DNA of 50,122 bases. It comes from Treponema sp. (lineage in GTDB: Bacteria > Spirochaetota > Spirochaetia > Treponematales > Treponemataceae). The translations under genes and the position numbers were made by a program. The notes under the pieces are model-generated. The model saw only the letters and a program-made list of their open reading frames with translations, was not told the DNA's origin and did no database searches. Positions within the stretch are counted from its first letter, which is position 1. The number at the start of each line of letters is the position of its first letter. Location of the stretch: assembly GCA_016290335.1 (NCBI GenBank), contig JAEETM010000020.1, positions 1 through 50,122 of the forward strand. The letters run 5' to 3'. Shown piece by piece: positions 42,465 through 50,122 of the stretch.

Positions 42465-43523
42465 ATGACTCAGAATGAAATTTTTGCACAGAGACTTAAA
42501 AATGCTCGTGTAATGAAAGGTTATTCTATGGATGAATTAGTTGCTGCTATGGGCAACACTCTTTCTAAAATGGCCATTTCTAAATATGAAAAATGTCAGC
42601 TCTCTCCTAGTAGTAGTGTTCTTATTTCTCTATCTAAAGCTCTGGGACAGCCGGTGGATTATTTCTTTCGTCCTTTTACCATGCAGATCGAATCTGTTAA
42701 ATTTAGAAAACATAAAAGCAAGCTTGCTGTAAAACAGGAAGAAAGTATCAGACAGAATATTTCTGATATGTTCGAGCGCTATATCACTATCGAAGAGATT
42801 TGCAACGCTTCTGTTAAATTTGTTTCTCCTTTTAAAAAGCCGGTCTCTTCTGTTGAACAGGTAAAAGAAGCGGCCCTGGAGCTTCGTGATTTGTGGAACA
42901 TTGGAAGCGACGGAATTATAAATGTAATTGATCTTCTGGAAGAACATGGCATTAAAGTTATGGAAATTGATGCTCCAGAATCTTTTGATGGTTTAAGTTC
43001 CATGGTAAATGATTTGTATCCTGTTATTGTTCTAAACAAAGCTTTTCCTTCTGAACGCAAACGCTTTACTGCTCTTCATGAACTTGGACATCTTATTCTT
43101 AATTTTGATGACTCAGTTTCTGAAAAGGAAGAAGAAACTCTCTGTAATCTTTTTGCAAATGAAATGCTTATTCTGGAATCTATGTTCAGACGAATTGTTG
43201 GTGATTCCCGTCGCGAAATTACTTACCCGGAGCTACGCGCTGTTCAGATTCATTTTGGTATTTCCTGCGATGCCTTAATGTATAAGGCTAAAACTTGTGG
43301 AATCATTTCAGAACCTCGTTACAAATCTTATTGCATTCAAAAGAACAGGAACTCTGCATTCAAAGAACGAATTGAACAGTCATATTATCCACAGGAAGAA
43401 TCAAACCGCTTTAATCGTCTTGTTTATAACGCACTTAGCAACGAACTGATTACTATCTCAAAAGCCGCAAGTTTACTCCATACAAGTGTTGAACAGGTAC
43501 GCGGAGATTTAATGCCTCTATGA
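42465..43523 (+). CDS. XRE regulator fused to ImmA/IrrE metallopeptidase
   Basis: The 352-residue protein has an N-terminal XRE helix-turn-helix (about 6-70, LKNARVMKGYSMDELVAAM and AISKYEKCQLSPSSSVLISLSKALG) and an ImmA/IrrE-type zinc protease domain with HELGH at 205-209. Such proteins act as repressors or antitoxins that are released by proteolysis, as in the ImmR/ImmA and COG2856 toxin-antitoxin families. The ATG at 42465 is chosen because AAGGAGG lies just before it and the helix-turn-helix starts there; the longer frame would run through the operator. Its last four bases overlap the start of the PIN gene, a strong sign of a functional pair. Confidence 0.88.
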   Translation: MTQNEIFAQRLKNARVMKGYSMDELVAAMGNTLSKMAISKYEKCQLSPSSSVLISLSKALGQPVDYFFRPFTMQIESVKFRKHKSKLAVKQEESIRQNISDMFERYITIEEICNASVKFVSPFKKPVSSVEQVKEAALELRDLWNIGSDGIINVIDLLEEHGIKVMEIDAPESFDGLSSMVNDLYPVIVLNKAFPSERKRFTALHELGHLILNFDDSVSEKEEETLCNLFANEMLILESMFRRIVGDSRREITYPELRAVQIHFGISCDALMYKAKTCGIISEPRYKSYCIQKNRNSAFKERIEQSYYPQEESNRFNRLVYNALSNELITISKAASLLHTSVEQVRGDLMPL

Positions 43524-44035
43524 TAACAGAGAAAATAGTTATCAGCGATACAAATATTCTTCTCGATTTATTGTCTCAAAATATGCTTGATGACTTTTTC
43601 TCTTTGCCATGCGATATCTGTACTACAGATTTGGTAATTGATGAAATTGTTCAGCCAGTTCAGCAAAAGATAATTGATTCATTTATAAAGTCCCGAAAGC
43701 TTGATGTTGTCCAGTTTACACCTTCTGAGTTCGCTATTATCACAAATCTTTTTGTAATGAATCCTAATAATACTTCTCTTACAGATTGTTCAGTCTGGTA
43801 TTATGCAAAACAGACAAACGGAAGATTATTAACCGGCGATGGAAAACTTAGAAAGGCAGCAGAAAAAGATAATGTAAAAGTTTCTGGTATTCTATATGTT
43901 TTTGATAATCTTATTGAATATGGAATTCTTTCAGAAAAAGATGCTGCAGATTTGCTTGAAAATCTTATGAAGATAAATATGCGTTTACCGAAAGACGAAT
44001 GTGAAAAACGCATTTTGGCCTGGCGAAATTGTTAA
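43520..44035 (+). CDS. PIN-domain ribonuclease toxin
   Basis: The 171-residue protein has a PIN domain with the four acidic positions Asp10 (VISDTNILLDL), Glu42 (VIDEIV), Asp89 (SLTDCSVWYYA) and Asp107 (LLTGDGKLR). PIN toxins cut RNA. The ATG overlaps the stop region of the XRE-ImmA/IrrE gene (ATGA), so the two are translationally coupled and should form a toxin-antitoxin pair. The C-terminal 40 residues are a charged helical extension. The hsdR promoter overlaps its stop codon. Confidence 0.88.
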   Translation: MITEKIVISDTNILLDLLSQNMLDDFFSLPCDICTTDLVIDEIVQPVQQKIIDSFIKSRKLDVVQFTPSEFAIITNLFVMNPNNTSLTDCSVWYYAKQTNGRLLTGDGKLRKAAEKDNVKVSGILYVFDNLIEYGILSEKDAADLLENLMKINMRLPKDECEKRILAWRNC

Positions 44036-44057
44036 ATTGTCATTTTGGATGTATAAT
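44029..44057 (+). promoter_or_regulatory. hsdR promoter
   Basis: TTGTTA (44029-44034), 17 bases, then TATAAT (44052-44057). The -35 box overlaps the PIN stop codon. AAGGAG at 44066-44071 serves the ATG at 44082. hsdR can therefore be transcribed apart from hsdM and hsdS. Confidence 0.6.
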
Positions 44058-44081
44058 TAAACTCTAAGGAGTTTTGATTAT

Positions 44082-47000
44082 ATGTCCGCCGATTACAACG
44101 AAGAAGCCTATGAAAATGCTCTGATTGAACTGTTCCAGAATATGGGATGGGAGCATGTTTACGGCCCTGACATTGACCGCGACTGGCATTCTCCGCTTTA
44201 TGATTCTGTGCTTGAAGATTCTATCAGGCGCTTGAATCCTAAAGCTCCACCGCAGGCAATTTCTGAAGCGCTCTTAAAACTCCGTAATTTTGAAAATGCT
44301 GAACTTGTAAAAAAGAATGCGCTTTTTATGGAATATCTTCAGAACGGAATTGAAGTCAGTTACAGCGCAAACGGTGAAACTAAATCTCAAATCATTTATA
44401 TTGCTGACTTTGAAAACGCTGGAAAGCCTGGAGACAAAAACTCTTACATTGTTGCTAATCAGTGGACATTTATAGAAAACTCAAACAAGAGGCCGGATAT
44501 TCTGCTTTTCCTGAACGGTCTTCCTGTCTGTCTTTTTGAATTAAAATCTCCTAGCCGTGAGCAGACCGACGCAAGCGAAGCTTATACTCAGATCCGTAAC
44601 TACATGCACGAGATTCCTTCCATGTTCATTTACAACTGTATCTGCGTAATGAGCGACCAGCTTACAAGTAAGGCAGGAACAATCACAAGTGGCGAAGACC
44701 GTTTTATGGAATGGAAGACAAAAGACGGTCAGATTGAGTCCAGCAACTTTGCAGATTTTACAACTTTCTTTGAAGGCATTTTCCAGAAGGAGCGCCTGCT
44801 CGACATAATCAAAAACTTTATCTGTTTTAATAATGAAGGCGTAAATTCTTATAAAATTCTTGCGGGATACCATCAGTATTTTGCAGTTCGTAAGGCTGTT
44901 GAGCGCACAAAAATTGCAGTTGATGGCGACGGAAAAATAGGTGTCTTCTGGCATACTCAGGGTTCCGGTAAATCGCTCAGCATGGTTTTCTATGCACACC
45001 TTTTGCAGCAGACAATTGACAGTCCGACTATTGTTGTAATCACCGACCGCAACGATCTTGATAATCAGCTTTATACTCAGTTTTCAAACTGTAAGGATTT
45101 TTTACGACAGGAACCTGTTCAGGCTGAAAGCCGAGAGCATTTGAAACAGATTCTTGAAGGACGCAAGGCAAACGGTATTATCTTTACAACAATGCAAAAG
45201 TTTATGGAAAGTGATGAACCGCTCAGCGACCGCAAAAATATCATTGTAATGGCAGATGAAGCACATCGCGGTCAGTATGGTCTTACAGAAAAAATCAAAA
45301 CCAGCCGCGATGAAGAAGGCAATCTTGTTGCCCGCCGTACAATCGGAACCGCCCGTATTATTCGCGACAGTCTTCCTAATGCAAGTTATATCGGATTCAC
45401 TGGTACACCAATCAGCGAGAAAGACCGCAGCACTATCGAAGTATTCGGCAATTACATTGATGTTTATGATATGACTCAAGCTGTTCAGGATGGAGCAACC
45501 CGTCCTGTTTATTACGAAAGCCGTGTTATCAAACTTAAGCTTGATGATAAAGTTCTTGCTCAGATTGATGCAGAATATGACCGCCTTGCCGCCAACGCAG
45601 ATGAAGAAGTTATCGACAAGAGTAAACACGAACATGGCAAGATGGAAGAAATCCTTGGTCACGAAAAAACAATCAATTCTCTTGTTGATGATATTCTTGA
45701 TCACTACGAAAACGAACGCCAGTATCTTTATACCGGAAAAGCAATGATTGTTGCTTACAGCCGTGCAATTGCGATGAAGATTTTTAATCGTATTCTGGAA
45801 TTGAGACCGGGCTGGGCGGGAACATCAACGGTGTTTTCGACAAGCTCAACCACCGTAACTGTTCCAGGTGACGATGCTCGCATTGCCGTTGTAATGACCG
45901 AAAGCAACAAAGACCCTGAAGAATGGCGCGCAATCATAGGTAATAGAACACACAAGCAGGAACTTGCAACCCGCTTCAAAGACAATAACAGTCCTCTCAA
46001 AATTGCAATCGTTGTTGATATGTGGCTTACAGGTTTTGATGTTCCTTCTCTTGCAACAATGTATGTTTACAAGCCGATGGAAGGCTACAATCTTATGCAG
46101 GCAATTGCCCGTGTAAATAGAGTCTTCAAAGATAAGGAAGGTGGGCTTGTTGTTGATTACGTTGGAATTGCAAGTGCCCTCAAGCAGGCCATGAACGACT
46201 ACACCGTCCGTGACCGCCAGAACTACGGCGAAATGGATGTTGCAAAAAGAGCCTTTCCTAAGTTTCAGGAAAAACTTGAAATCTGCCGCAACCTTTTCTT
46301 TGGCTATGATTATTCAGCCTTCCATGCTGGCTCAGATTTACAGCGAGGTATGACAATCACGGGTGCTGTGAACTTTATAATGGGCGTAGATAAAGAAGAA
46401 CAGAAGCAGGCATTTATAAAAGAAGCTCTTGCACTCAAGCAGGCACTTTCACTTTGTTCTTCTATGGTAAAAGAGCAGATGCGAATGGAAGCAGCCTTCT
46501 TTGAATCTGTTCGAGTTCTTGTTATGCGCTTGATGTATAATCCAACCGGTAAAAAGTTCAGCCTCAAAGATATCAACGAACGAATAAACGAACTTCTTAA
46601 ACAGTCAGTAAAATCTGATGGAGTAATAAATCTTTTCAGCGATGTTGGCGAAAAGGTAAATCTTTTTGATCCGACCTTTCTGGACAACATCTCAAAAATG
46701 AAAGAAAAGAACCTTGCCGTTGAACTTCTTAAAAAACTGATTGATGACCAGGTAAAAGTTTTCAAACGAACAAACCTTGTAAAATCTCAAGCCTTCAGCG
46801 AACTTATTCAGCAGGCTCTGAACCGCTACTTAAACGGCATGCTCACAAACGAAGAAGTAATTCAGGAACTCTTAAGACTCGCAAAAGAAATGATGCATGC
46901 AACAGAAGAAGGAAATCTTCTTGGCCTCACCGATGAAGAAATGGCCTTCTACGATGCACTCACAAAACCAGAAGCAGTAAAAGACTTTTACACAAACGAA

Positions 47001-47228
47001 CAGCTCGTTGAAATGACCCGCGAGCTTACAGAAACTCTCCGCCAGAGTCGCACAATCGACTGGCAGAAAAAAGAGTCAGCCCGTGCAAATATGAGACGCA
47101 TCGTAAAGCGATTGCTTAAAAAATACAAATATCCGCCGGAAGGTCAGGAAGCAGCTCTGGCAACAGTAATCAGCCAGTGCGAACTTTGGACAGATAATAC
47201 AGATAATATTGGTAATATCGATAATTAA
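44082..47228 (+). CDS. hsdR: Type I restriction enzyme R subunit
   Basis: The 1048-residue protein is the motor and nuclease subunit of a type I restriction enzyme. The N-terminal PD-(D/E)XK nuclease has Asp139 (NKRPDILLF) and Glu153-Leu-Lys155 (CLFELKSP). The SF2 translocase follows with Walker A HTQGSGKS (291-298), DEAH at 392-395 and GFTGTPI. The C-terminal helical domain that docks to the methyltransferase is complete. It works with HsdM and HsdS encoded 7-11 kb upstream. Its codon use is closer to the host genes than that of either hsdM or the AT-rich insert. Confidence 0.96.
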   Translation: MSADYNEEAYENALIELFQNMGWEHVYGPDIDRDWHSPLYDSVLEDSIRRLNPKAPPQAISEALLKLRNFENAELVKKNALFMEYLQNGIEVSYSANGETKSQIIYIADFENAGKPGDKNSYIVANQWTFIENSNKRPDILLFLNGLPVCLFELKSPSREQTDASEAYTQIRNYMHEIPSMFIYNCICVMSDQLTSKAGTITSGEDRFMEWKTKDGQIESSNFADFTTFFEGIFQKERLLDIIKNFICFNNEGVNSYKILAGYHQYFAVRKAVERTKIAVDGDGKIGVFWHTQGSGKSLSMVFYAHLLQQTIDSPTIVVITDRNDLDNQLYTQFSNCKDFLRQEPVQAESREHLKQILEGRKANGIIFTTMQKFMESDEPLSDRKNIIVMADEAHRGQYGLTEKIKTSRDEEGNLVARRTIGTARIIRDSLPNASYIGFTGTPISEKDRSTIEVFGNYIDVYDMTQAVQDGATRPVYYESRVIKLKLDDKVLAQIDAEYDRLAANADEEVIDKSKHEHGKMEEILGHEKTINSLVDDILDHYENERQYLYTGKAMIVAYSRAIAMKIFNRILELRPGWAGTSTVFSTSSTTVTVPGDDARIAVVMTESNKDPEEWRAIIGNRTHKQELATRFKDNNSPLKIAIVVDMWLTGFDVPSLATMYVYKPMEGYNLMQAIARVNRVFKDKEGGLVVDYVGIASALKQAMNDYTVRDRQNYGEMDVAKRAFPKFQEKLEICRNLFFGYDYSAFHAGSDLQRGMTITGAVNFIMGVDKEEQKQAFIKEALALKQALSLCSSMVKEQMRMEAAFFESVRVLVMRLMYNPTGKKFSLKDINERINELLKQSVKSDGVINLFSDVGEKVNLFDPTFLDNISKMKEKNLAVELLKKLIDDQVKVFKRTNLVKSQAFSELIQQALNRYLNGMLTNEEVIQELLRLAKEMMHATEEGNLLGLTDEEMAFYDALTKPEAVKDFYTNEQLVEMTRELTETLRQSRTIDWQKKESARANMRRIVKRLLKKYKYPPEGQEAALATVISQCELWTDNTDNIGNIDN

Positions 47229-47238
47229 AAATCCCCTG

Positions 47239-47487
47239 CTACCACTTCCCCTGCACACAATGCGCAGTAGCATGCCGTGCCCTGAACTGCACAAAACACC
47301 CGCATTCCGAACAGGTCATTCCGCCAAGCAATTTTGAACACCCGGAACAAAGCTGAAGCCTTCGCGCCAATTCGCTTTCACCGCAAAAGTCGTGGATGGG
47401 TTCTGCCGCTGCCATTTCTTCAACCAGTTCGGGGGTCATTTCCATAGAGGCAAGCGAGGTTTTATTTTCGCAGACAGGGCAGAACAT
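47239..47487 (-). CDS. Small zinc-ribbon protein
   Basis: The 82-residue protein has nine Cys. CPVC is at 3-6, then a helical middle (about 15-45), then CSGC (47-50), CSEC (59-62) plus Cys64, and Cys77 near the end in HCVQGKW. The last part (ECGCFV ... RARHATAHC ... GKW) resembles small zinc ribbons of unknown function such as the DUF6171 group. It probably binds two zinc ions. It is transcribed towards hsdR with a gap of 10 bases and starts 10 bases after the end of the GH51 gene, on the same strand, so it may be cotranscribed with it. Confidence 0.7.
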   Translation of the reverse strand: MFCPVCENKTSLASMEMTPELVEEMAAAEPIHDFCGESELARRLQLCSGCSKLLGGMTCSECGCFVQFRARHATAHCVQGKW

Positions 47488-47497
47488 TCGCGGGGAA

Positions 47498-48976
47498 TTA
47501 AGCTTTTACAGTAAGGGCAAGAACTGAATGAGGTTCAAGTGTAACAGTAACAACGTTTCCTTCGAACTTGCATTTTGCTTTTTTCTCAACAACCTGCTCA
47601 GCGTTTTCAAAAGTGTTCATGCTGTTCATTTCTTTGCCGTTTACTGCAACTGCACTTGCTTCGGTGATTTTCTTAAGGCCATCAAGTCTAACTTCAACCG
47701 TTCGTTTTTTATCCAGATCAGCGTTAGTAAGAGTAACAGTATATGTATTCTTTTTAACAGAAGCAGAGCTTGTAACAGCCTTAACGCGCTTGTCTTCTTC
47801 AGGTCCAACCCAATCGGTAGCAACAAAGCTTTCAAGCTGGTCTGCATCCTGATGAGCCTTGTACATATGGAAAACATACCAGGTTGGAGTTTTAACAAGC
47901 TTATTGCCTTCTGTAAGAACAGGTGACTGAAGTACGTTTACAGCCTGAGCAATATTTGCAATGCGAACACGGTCACAGTGATTATTAAAGATATTAAGTG
48001 TAATTCCTGCAACAAGAGCATCGCGAACAGTATTCTGCTGATAAAGGAAGCCAGGATTTGTACCCTCTTCAACCTTGTGCCAGGTTCCCCATTCATCAAC
48101 AACAAGGGCAACTCGTTTTTCTGGATCATATTTATCCATAATCTTTGAGTGAGTTTCTACAAGGTGCTCCATCCAGCTTGCCTTTGCGAGCATACTGTAC
48201 CAGCCTTTTTCTGCAAAAACAGCAGCAGGCTCACGGGTATTCCAGTCAGGATCAACTGTATAATAATGAAGGGAAAGTCCGTCCATAAACTGAGCAGCGT
48301 TTTTCATTACAACATCTGTCCAGTTAAAATCGCCGGCATTAGGACCGCAGGCAATCTTAAAGATTTTGTCCGGACCATACTGACGTACATAAGTCTGATA
48401 GCGGCGATACAAATCTGCATAATATTCAGGGCGCATGTTTCCACCGCAGCCCCAGTTTTCGTTACCAACACAGAAAAGCGGAAGCTTCCATGGAGCCTTG
48501 TGGCCGTTAGCCTCGCGTAACTTACTCATTGGAGACTCGCCACCAAAAGTCATGTATTCAACCCACTCGCTCATTTCCTGAACAGTACCGGAACCAACGT
48601 TTCCGTTTACATAAGGCTTACAGTCGAGTGCTTCACACAAGCCAAAAAACTCGTGAGTACCAAAGCTGTTATCTTCAACTACTCCACCCCAGTGAGTATT
48701 AATCATTCTTTTTCTGGTTTCATAAGGACCAATTCCATCACGCCAGTGATATTCATCGGCAAAGCATCCGCCCGGCCAGCGCAGATTCGGAATGGCAATT
48801 TCTTTGAATGCTTCTACAACATCCTTTCTATAGCCGTTTATATTTGGAATGTCAGAATCTTTTCCAACCCAGAATCCGCCGTAAATACATCTTCCAAGAT
48901 GCTCGCTGAAATGACCGTAAATATCGCGGCTGATTTTCTTTCCACTAGTTTTACAATTGACTGTTACTGTATCCAT
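47498..48976 (-). CDS. abfA: GH51 alpha-L-arabinofuranosidase
   Basis: The 492-residue protein is an intracellular GH51 enzyme that releases arabinose from arabino-oligosaccharides. It has [20 protein letters not shown] at the N-terminus, [19 protein letters not shown] (67-84), the acid/base Glu173 in GNENWG and the nucleophile Glu295 in [10 protein letters not shown]-terminal beta-sandwich closes the protein. There is no signal peptide. GAGG lies six bases before the ATG. A LacI-type operator-like site (49001-49014) sits just after a possible -10 box, which suggests repression relieved by a sugar. Confidence 0.95.
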   Translation of the reverse strand: MDTVTVNCKTSGKKISRDIYGHFSEHLGRCIYGGFWVGKDSDIPNINGYRKDVVEAFKEIAIPNLRWPGGCFADEYHWRDGIGPYETRKRMINTHWGGVVEDNSFGTHEFFGLCEALDCKPYVNGNVGSGTVQEMSEWVEYMTFGGESPMSKLREANGHKAPWKLPLFCVGNENWGCGGNMRPEYYADLYRRYQTYVRQYGPDKIFKIACGPNAGDFNWTDVVMKNAAQFMDGLSLHYYTVDPDWNTREPAAVFAEKGWYSMLAKASWMEHLVETHSKIMDKYDPEKRVALVVDEWGTWHKVEEGTNPGFLYQQNTVRDALVAGITLNIFNNHCDRVRIANIAQAVNVLQSPVLTEGNKLVKTPTWYVFHMYKAHQDADQLESFVATDWVGPEEDKRVKAVTSSASVKKNTYTVTLTNADLDKKRTVEVRLDGLKKITEASAVAVNGKEMNSMNTFENAEQVVEKKAKCKFEGNVVTVTLEPHSVLALTVKA

Positions 48977-49000
48977 ATTGTCCTCACTGTGCTTTTTTTT

Positions 49001-49014
49001 GTTAAACGTTTCAC
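49001..49014 (-). promoter_or_regulatory. LacI/GalR-type operator of the arabinofuranosidase gene
   Basis: On the minus strand GTGAAACGTTTAAC is a 14-base near-palindrome around the AAACGTTT core typical of LacI-family operators. It begins about eight bases after a possible -10 box TATAGA (49027-49022), so it would lie at the transcription start. No LacI repressor gene with a DNA-binding domain is in the window. Confidence 0.5.
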
Positions 49015-49109
49015 TAAACTCTCTATAATTCTATCATCATTATGCAAAATCTACAAACAATATTTATTGTATTTTTCTATTATTTTTTTGTACAGTATAT
49101 ATAATTTAT

Positions 49110-49183
49110 AATGAATTATGCATAATTCATAATTCATTTTCCCATTGCGCATTATGCATTATGAATTGTGCATTGTGCATTAT
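49110..49183. repeat. AT-rich palindromic repeat block
   Basis: A run of short overlapping ATTATGCAT / AATTCAT / GTGCATT units that includes the 16-base perfect palindrome GAATTATGCATAATTC (49113-49128). Its right end (49152-49183) overlaps the last codons of the methyltransferase gene. Such blocks can fold back and are prone to slippage. Confidence 0.65.
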
Positions 49184-50122
49184 CCTTTTTCCACATCCAC
49201 GTAAGCTCGTGCTTGTTGTAATTAAGATGGATGATGCGGCTACCCGGAATGTTTGCAAACTCGGCTATAAGTGGCCAGTCAATTTCGCCCTGCATTTTTA
49301 TGGTGCAAATCATGTTGTTTGTAAGGCCGCTTTCGAGCCAGGTGGTTATCCATTTTAAGAGGCGTTCAGGGTAGCAGATTACATCGCTGAAAACCCAATC
49401 TACCGGGCCAATTTCTTCTGGTTTTAGGGTGAAGGCATCGTGAGCCTGGAACTTTACAAGTGGATTTTTCATAAGCTCAGGGGCAAGCTCTGCACGGTCT
49501 ACGGCATAAACTTGAGCACCCAAACCAACAAGAACCCAGGTCCAGCCACCAGGGCACGCTCCGGCTTCAAAGCATTTCTGCCCCGTACCGGGAAGCTCGG
49601 CACCAAGCAGTAACTGAGCCATAGTAAGGCTTTCCTGAACTTTAAGGTAAGCACGGCTAGGCGGATTTTCGTGGTCTTCTATAAAATGGAGGCTTCCAGC
49701 TGGCAAAAAAGAAGTAGTCTGGGCGGAAGCAATTAGGGTGTGTTCGTCAAGGAGTGTGTAAAGACCGATTGGGCTTGCGGGAATCTTTACGGGGAACTGT
49801 CTGTCTTTTAAGTTGATGTAGGGAAGCTTTTCCTGAATAAGCTGGGCACGGCGGAAACAGGTGTACTGATAAGGCGCCCAGTTTCGCTGAATTGCTTTCA
49901 GGCTGCCGGCCGCTTCGCCAATTGAGTCGAACTGTAAAATAAACGGCTCTGTCATCACTGTTCTTGCCCAATAAGGATATTGACCGGCAGATTTTTCCAG
50001 GAAAAGCTGTTTGTCGGCAAAATAAAGGAGCTCGCCGTAGCGTTCATCCGGCAAATCTTCAAAACCAAAGCGGTTTTTCAATTCCGATAAGAGTAATTCA
50101 GTCTGTTCGGGGAAAGCAAGAA
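49152..50122 (-). CDS. RlmM/FtsJ-like RNA 2'-O-methyltransferase, 5' end outside window
   Basis: The gene runs off the right edge: the frame stays open upstream of 50081 to the last base and reads sensible protein (LAFPEQTELLLSELKNRFG), so the true start lies beyond 50122. The visible part has an N-terminal RNA-binding-type region and an FtsJ-type SAM methyltransferase domain with CFEAGACPGGWTWVL, the AVDRAEL segment, DWVFSDVICYPERL and ICTIKMQG. This order resembles RlmM, which methylates C2498 of 23S rRNA; the exact target here is inferred. The last ten residues (DNAQCTIHNA) are encoded by the AT-rich repeat block, so the natural end was probably near WMWKK. Confidence 0.85.
   Translation of the reverse strand, partial: LAFPEQTELLLSELKNRFGFEDLPDERYGELLYFADKQLFLEKSAGQYPYWARTVMTEPFILQFDSIGEAAGSLKAIQRNWAPYQYTCFRRAQLIQEKLPYINLKDRQFPVKIPASPIGLYTLLDEHTLIASAQTTSFLPAGSLHFIEDHENPPSRAYLKVQESLTMAQLLLGAELPGTGQKCFEAGACPGGWTWVLVGLGAQVYAVDRAELAPELMKNPLVKFQAHDAFTLKPEEIGPVDWVFSDVICYPERLLKWITTWLESGLTNNMICTIKMQGEIDWPLIAEFANIPGSRIIHLNYNKHELTWMWKKDNAQCTIHNA

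Overview
The window reads as a chromosomal segment of a spirochaete, most likely a gut or rumen Treponema-like organism. The reasons are moderately low GC, an outer-membrane (TolC/RND) efflux system, a radical-SAM/lipoprotein cassette of the kind known from Treponema and Bacteroidetes, cytoplasmic plant-polysaccharide glycosidases (GH27, GH51) and abundant lipoproteins. The genus is an inference from protein style; no rRNA or tRNA gene was seen.

Layout. 1-5.0 kb: a 1243-residue lipoprotein built of eight repeated modules, then a frameshifted old-yellow-enzyme gene. 5.0-7.6 kb: an operon of three lipoproteins and a SPASM radical SAM enzyme behind a near-consensus promoter. 7.6-13.7 kb: metA (predicted acetyl-CoA type), a probably catalytically dead alpha/beta-hydrolase, a U32-family protein, a GH27 glycosidase and prfA. 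13.7-20 kb: a membrane diguanylate cyclase divergent from a HTH-less LacI-type sensor, a transglutaminase-like lipoprotein, and prmC, whose product modifies the GGQ loop of the prfA product. 20-25.8 kb: a tolC-mfp-RND efflux operon ending in a small P-II-like gene. 25.9-33.1 kb: a long RelA/SpoT homologue with a damaged hydrolase motif, a heterodimeric ABC exporter, and a gene fusing the two bacterial N-degron aminoacyl transferases (Bpt and Aat).

33.1-47.2 kb is the accessory region. A type I restriction-modification locus (hsdM, hsdS, hsdR) is split by an AT-rich insert with a RusA-like protein, two PD-(D/E)XK nuclease-like proteins and a tight three-gene unit: a small soluble protein, a small membrane protein and a 703-residue reverse transcriptase with a C-terminal R-x6-H (HEPN-type) motif. 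An orphan HigA-like antitoxin and an XRE-ImmA/IrrE plus PIN pair, divergent around a paired operator, come just before hsdR. GC-rich repeats in opposite orientation mark both ends of the insert. The reverse-transcriptase unit is the best candidate for an undescribed defence system. 47.2-50.1 kb: a zinc-ribbon protein, a GH51 arabinofuranosidase with a LacI-type operator, and an RlmM/FtsJ-like methyltransferase running off the right edge.

Two window-wide patterns stand out. Six copies of a 23-base hairpin element (9-base arms, 5-base loop, TGTC/GACA flank) lie between genes. Several genes have a -10 box only 6-8 bases before the ATG and no ribosome binding site, which suggests leaderless mRNAs. 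No transposase, integrase or CRISPR array was seen, and no stretch over 300 bases lacks a gene.
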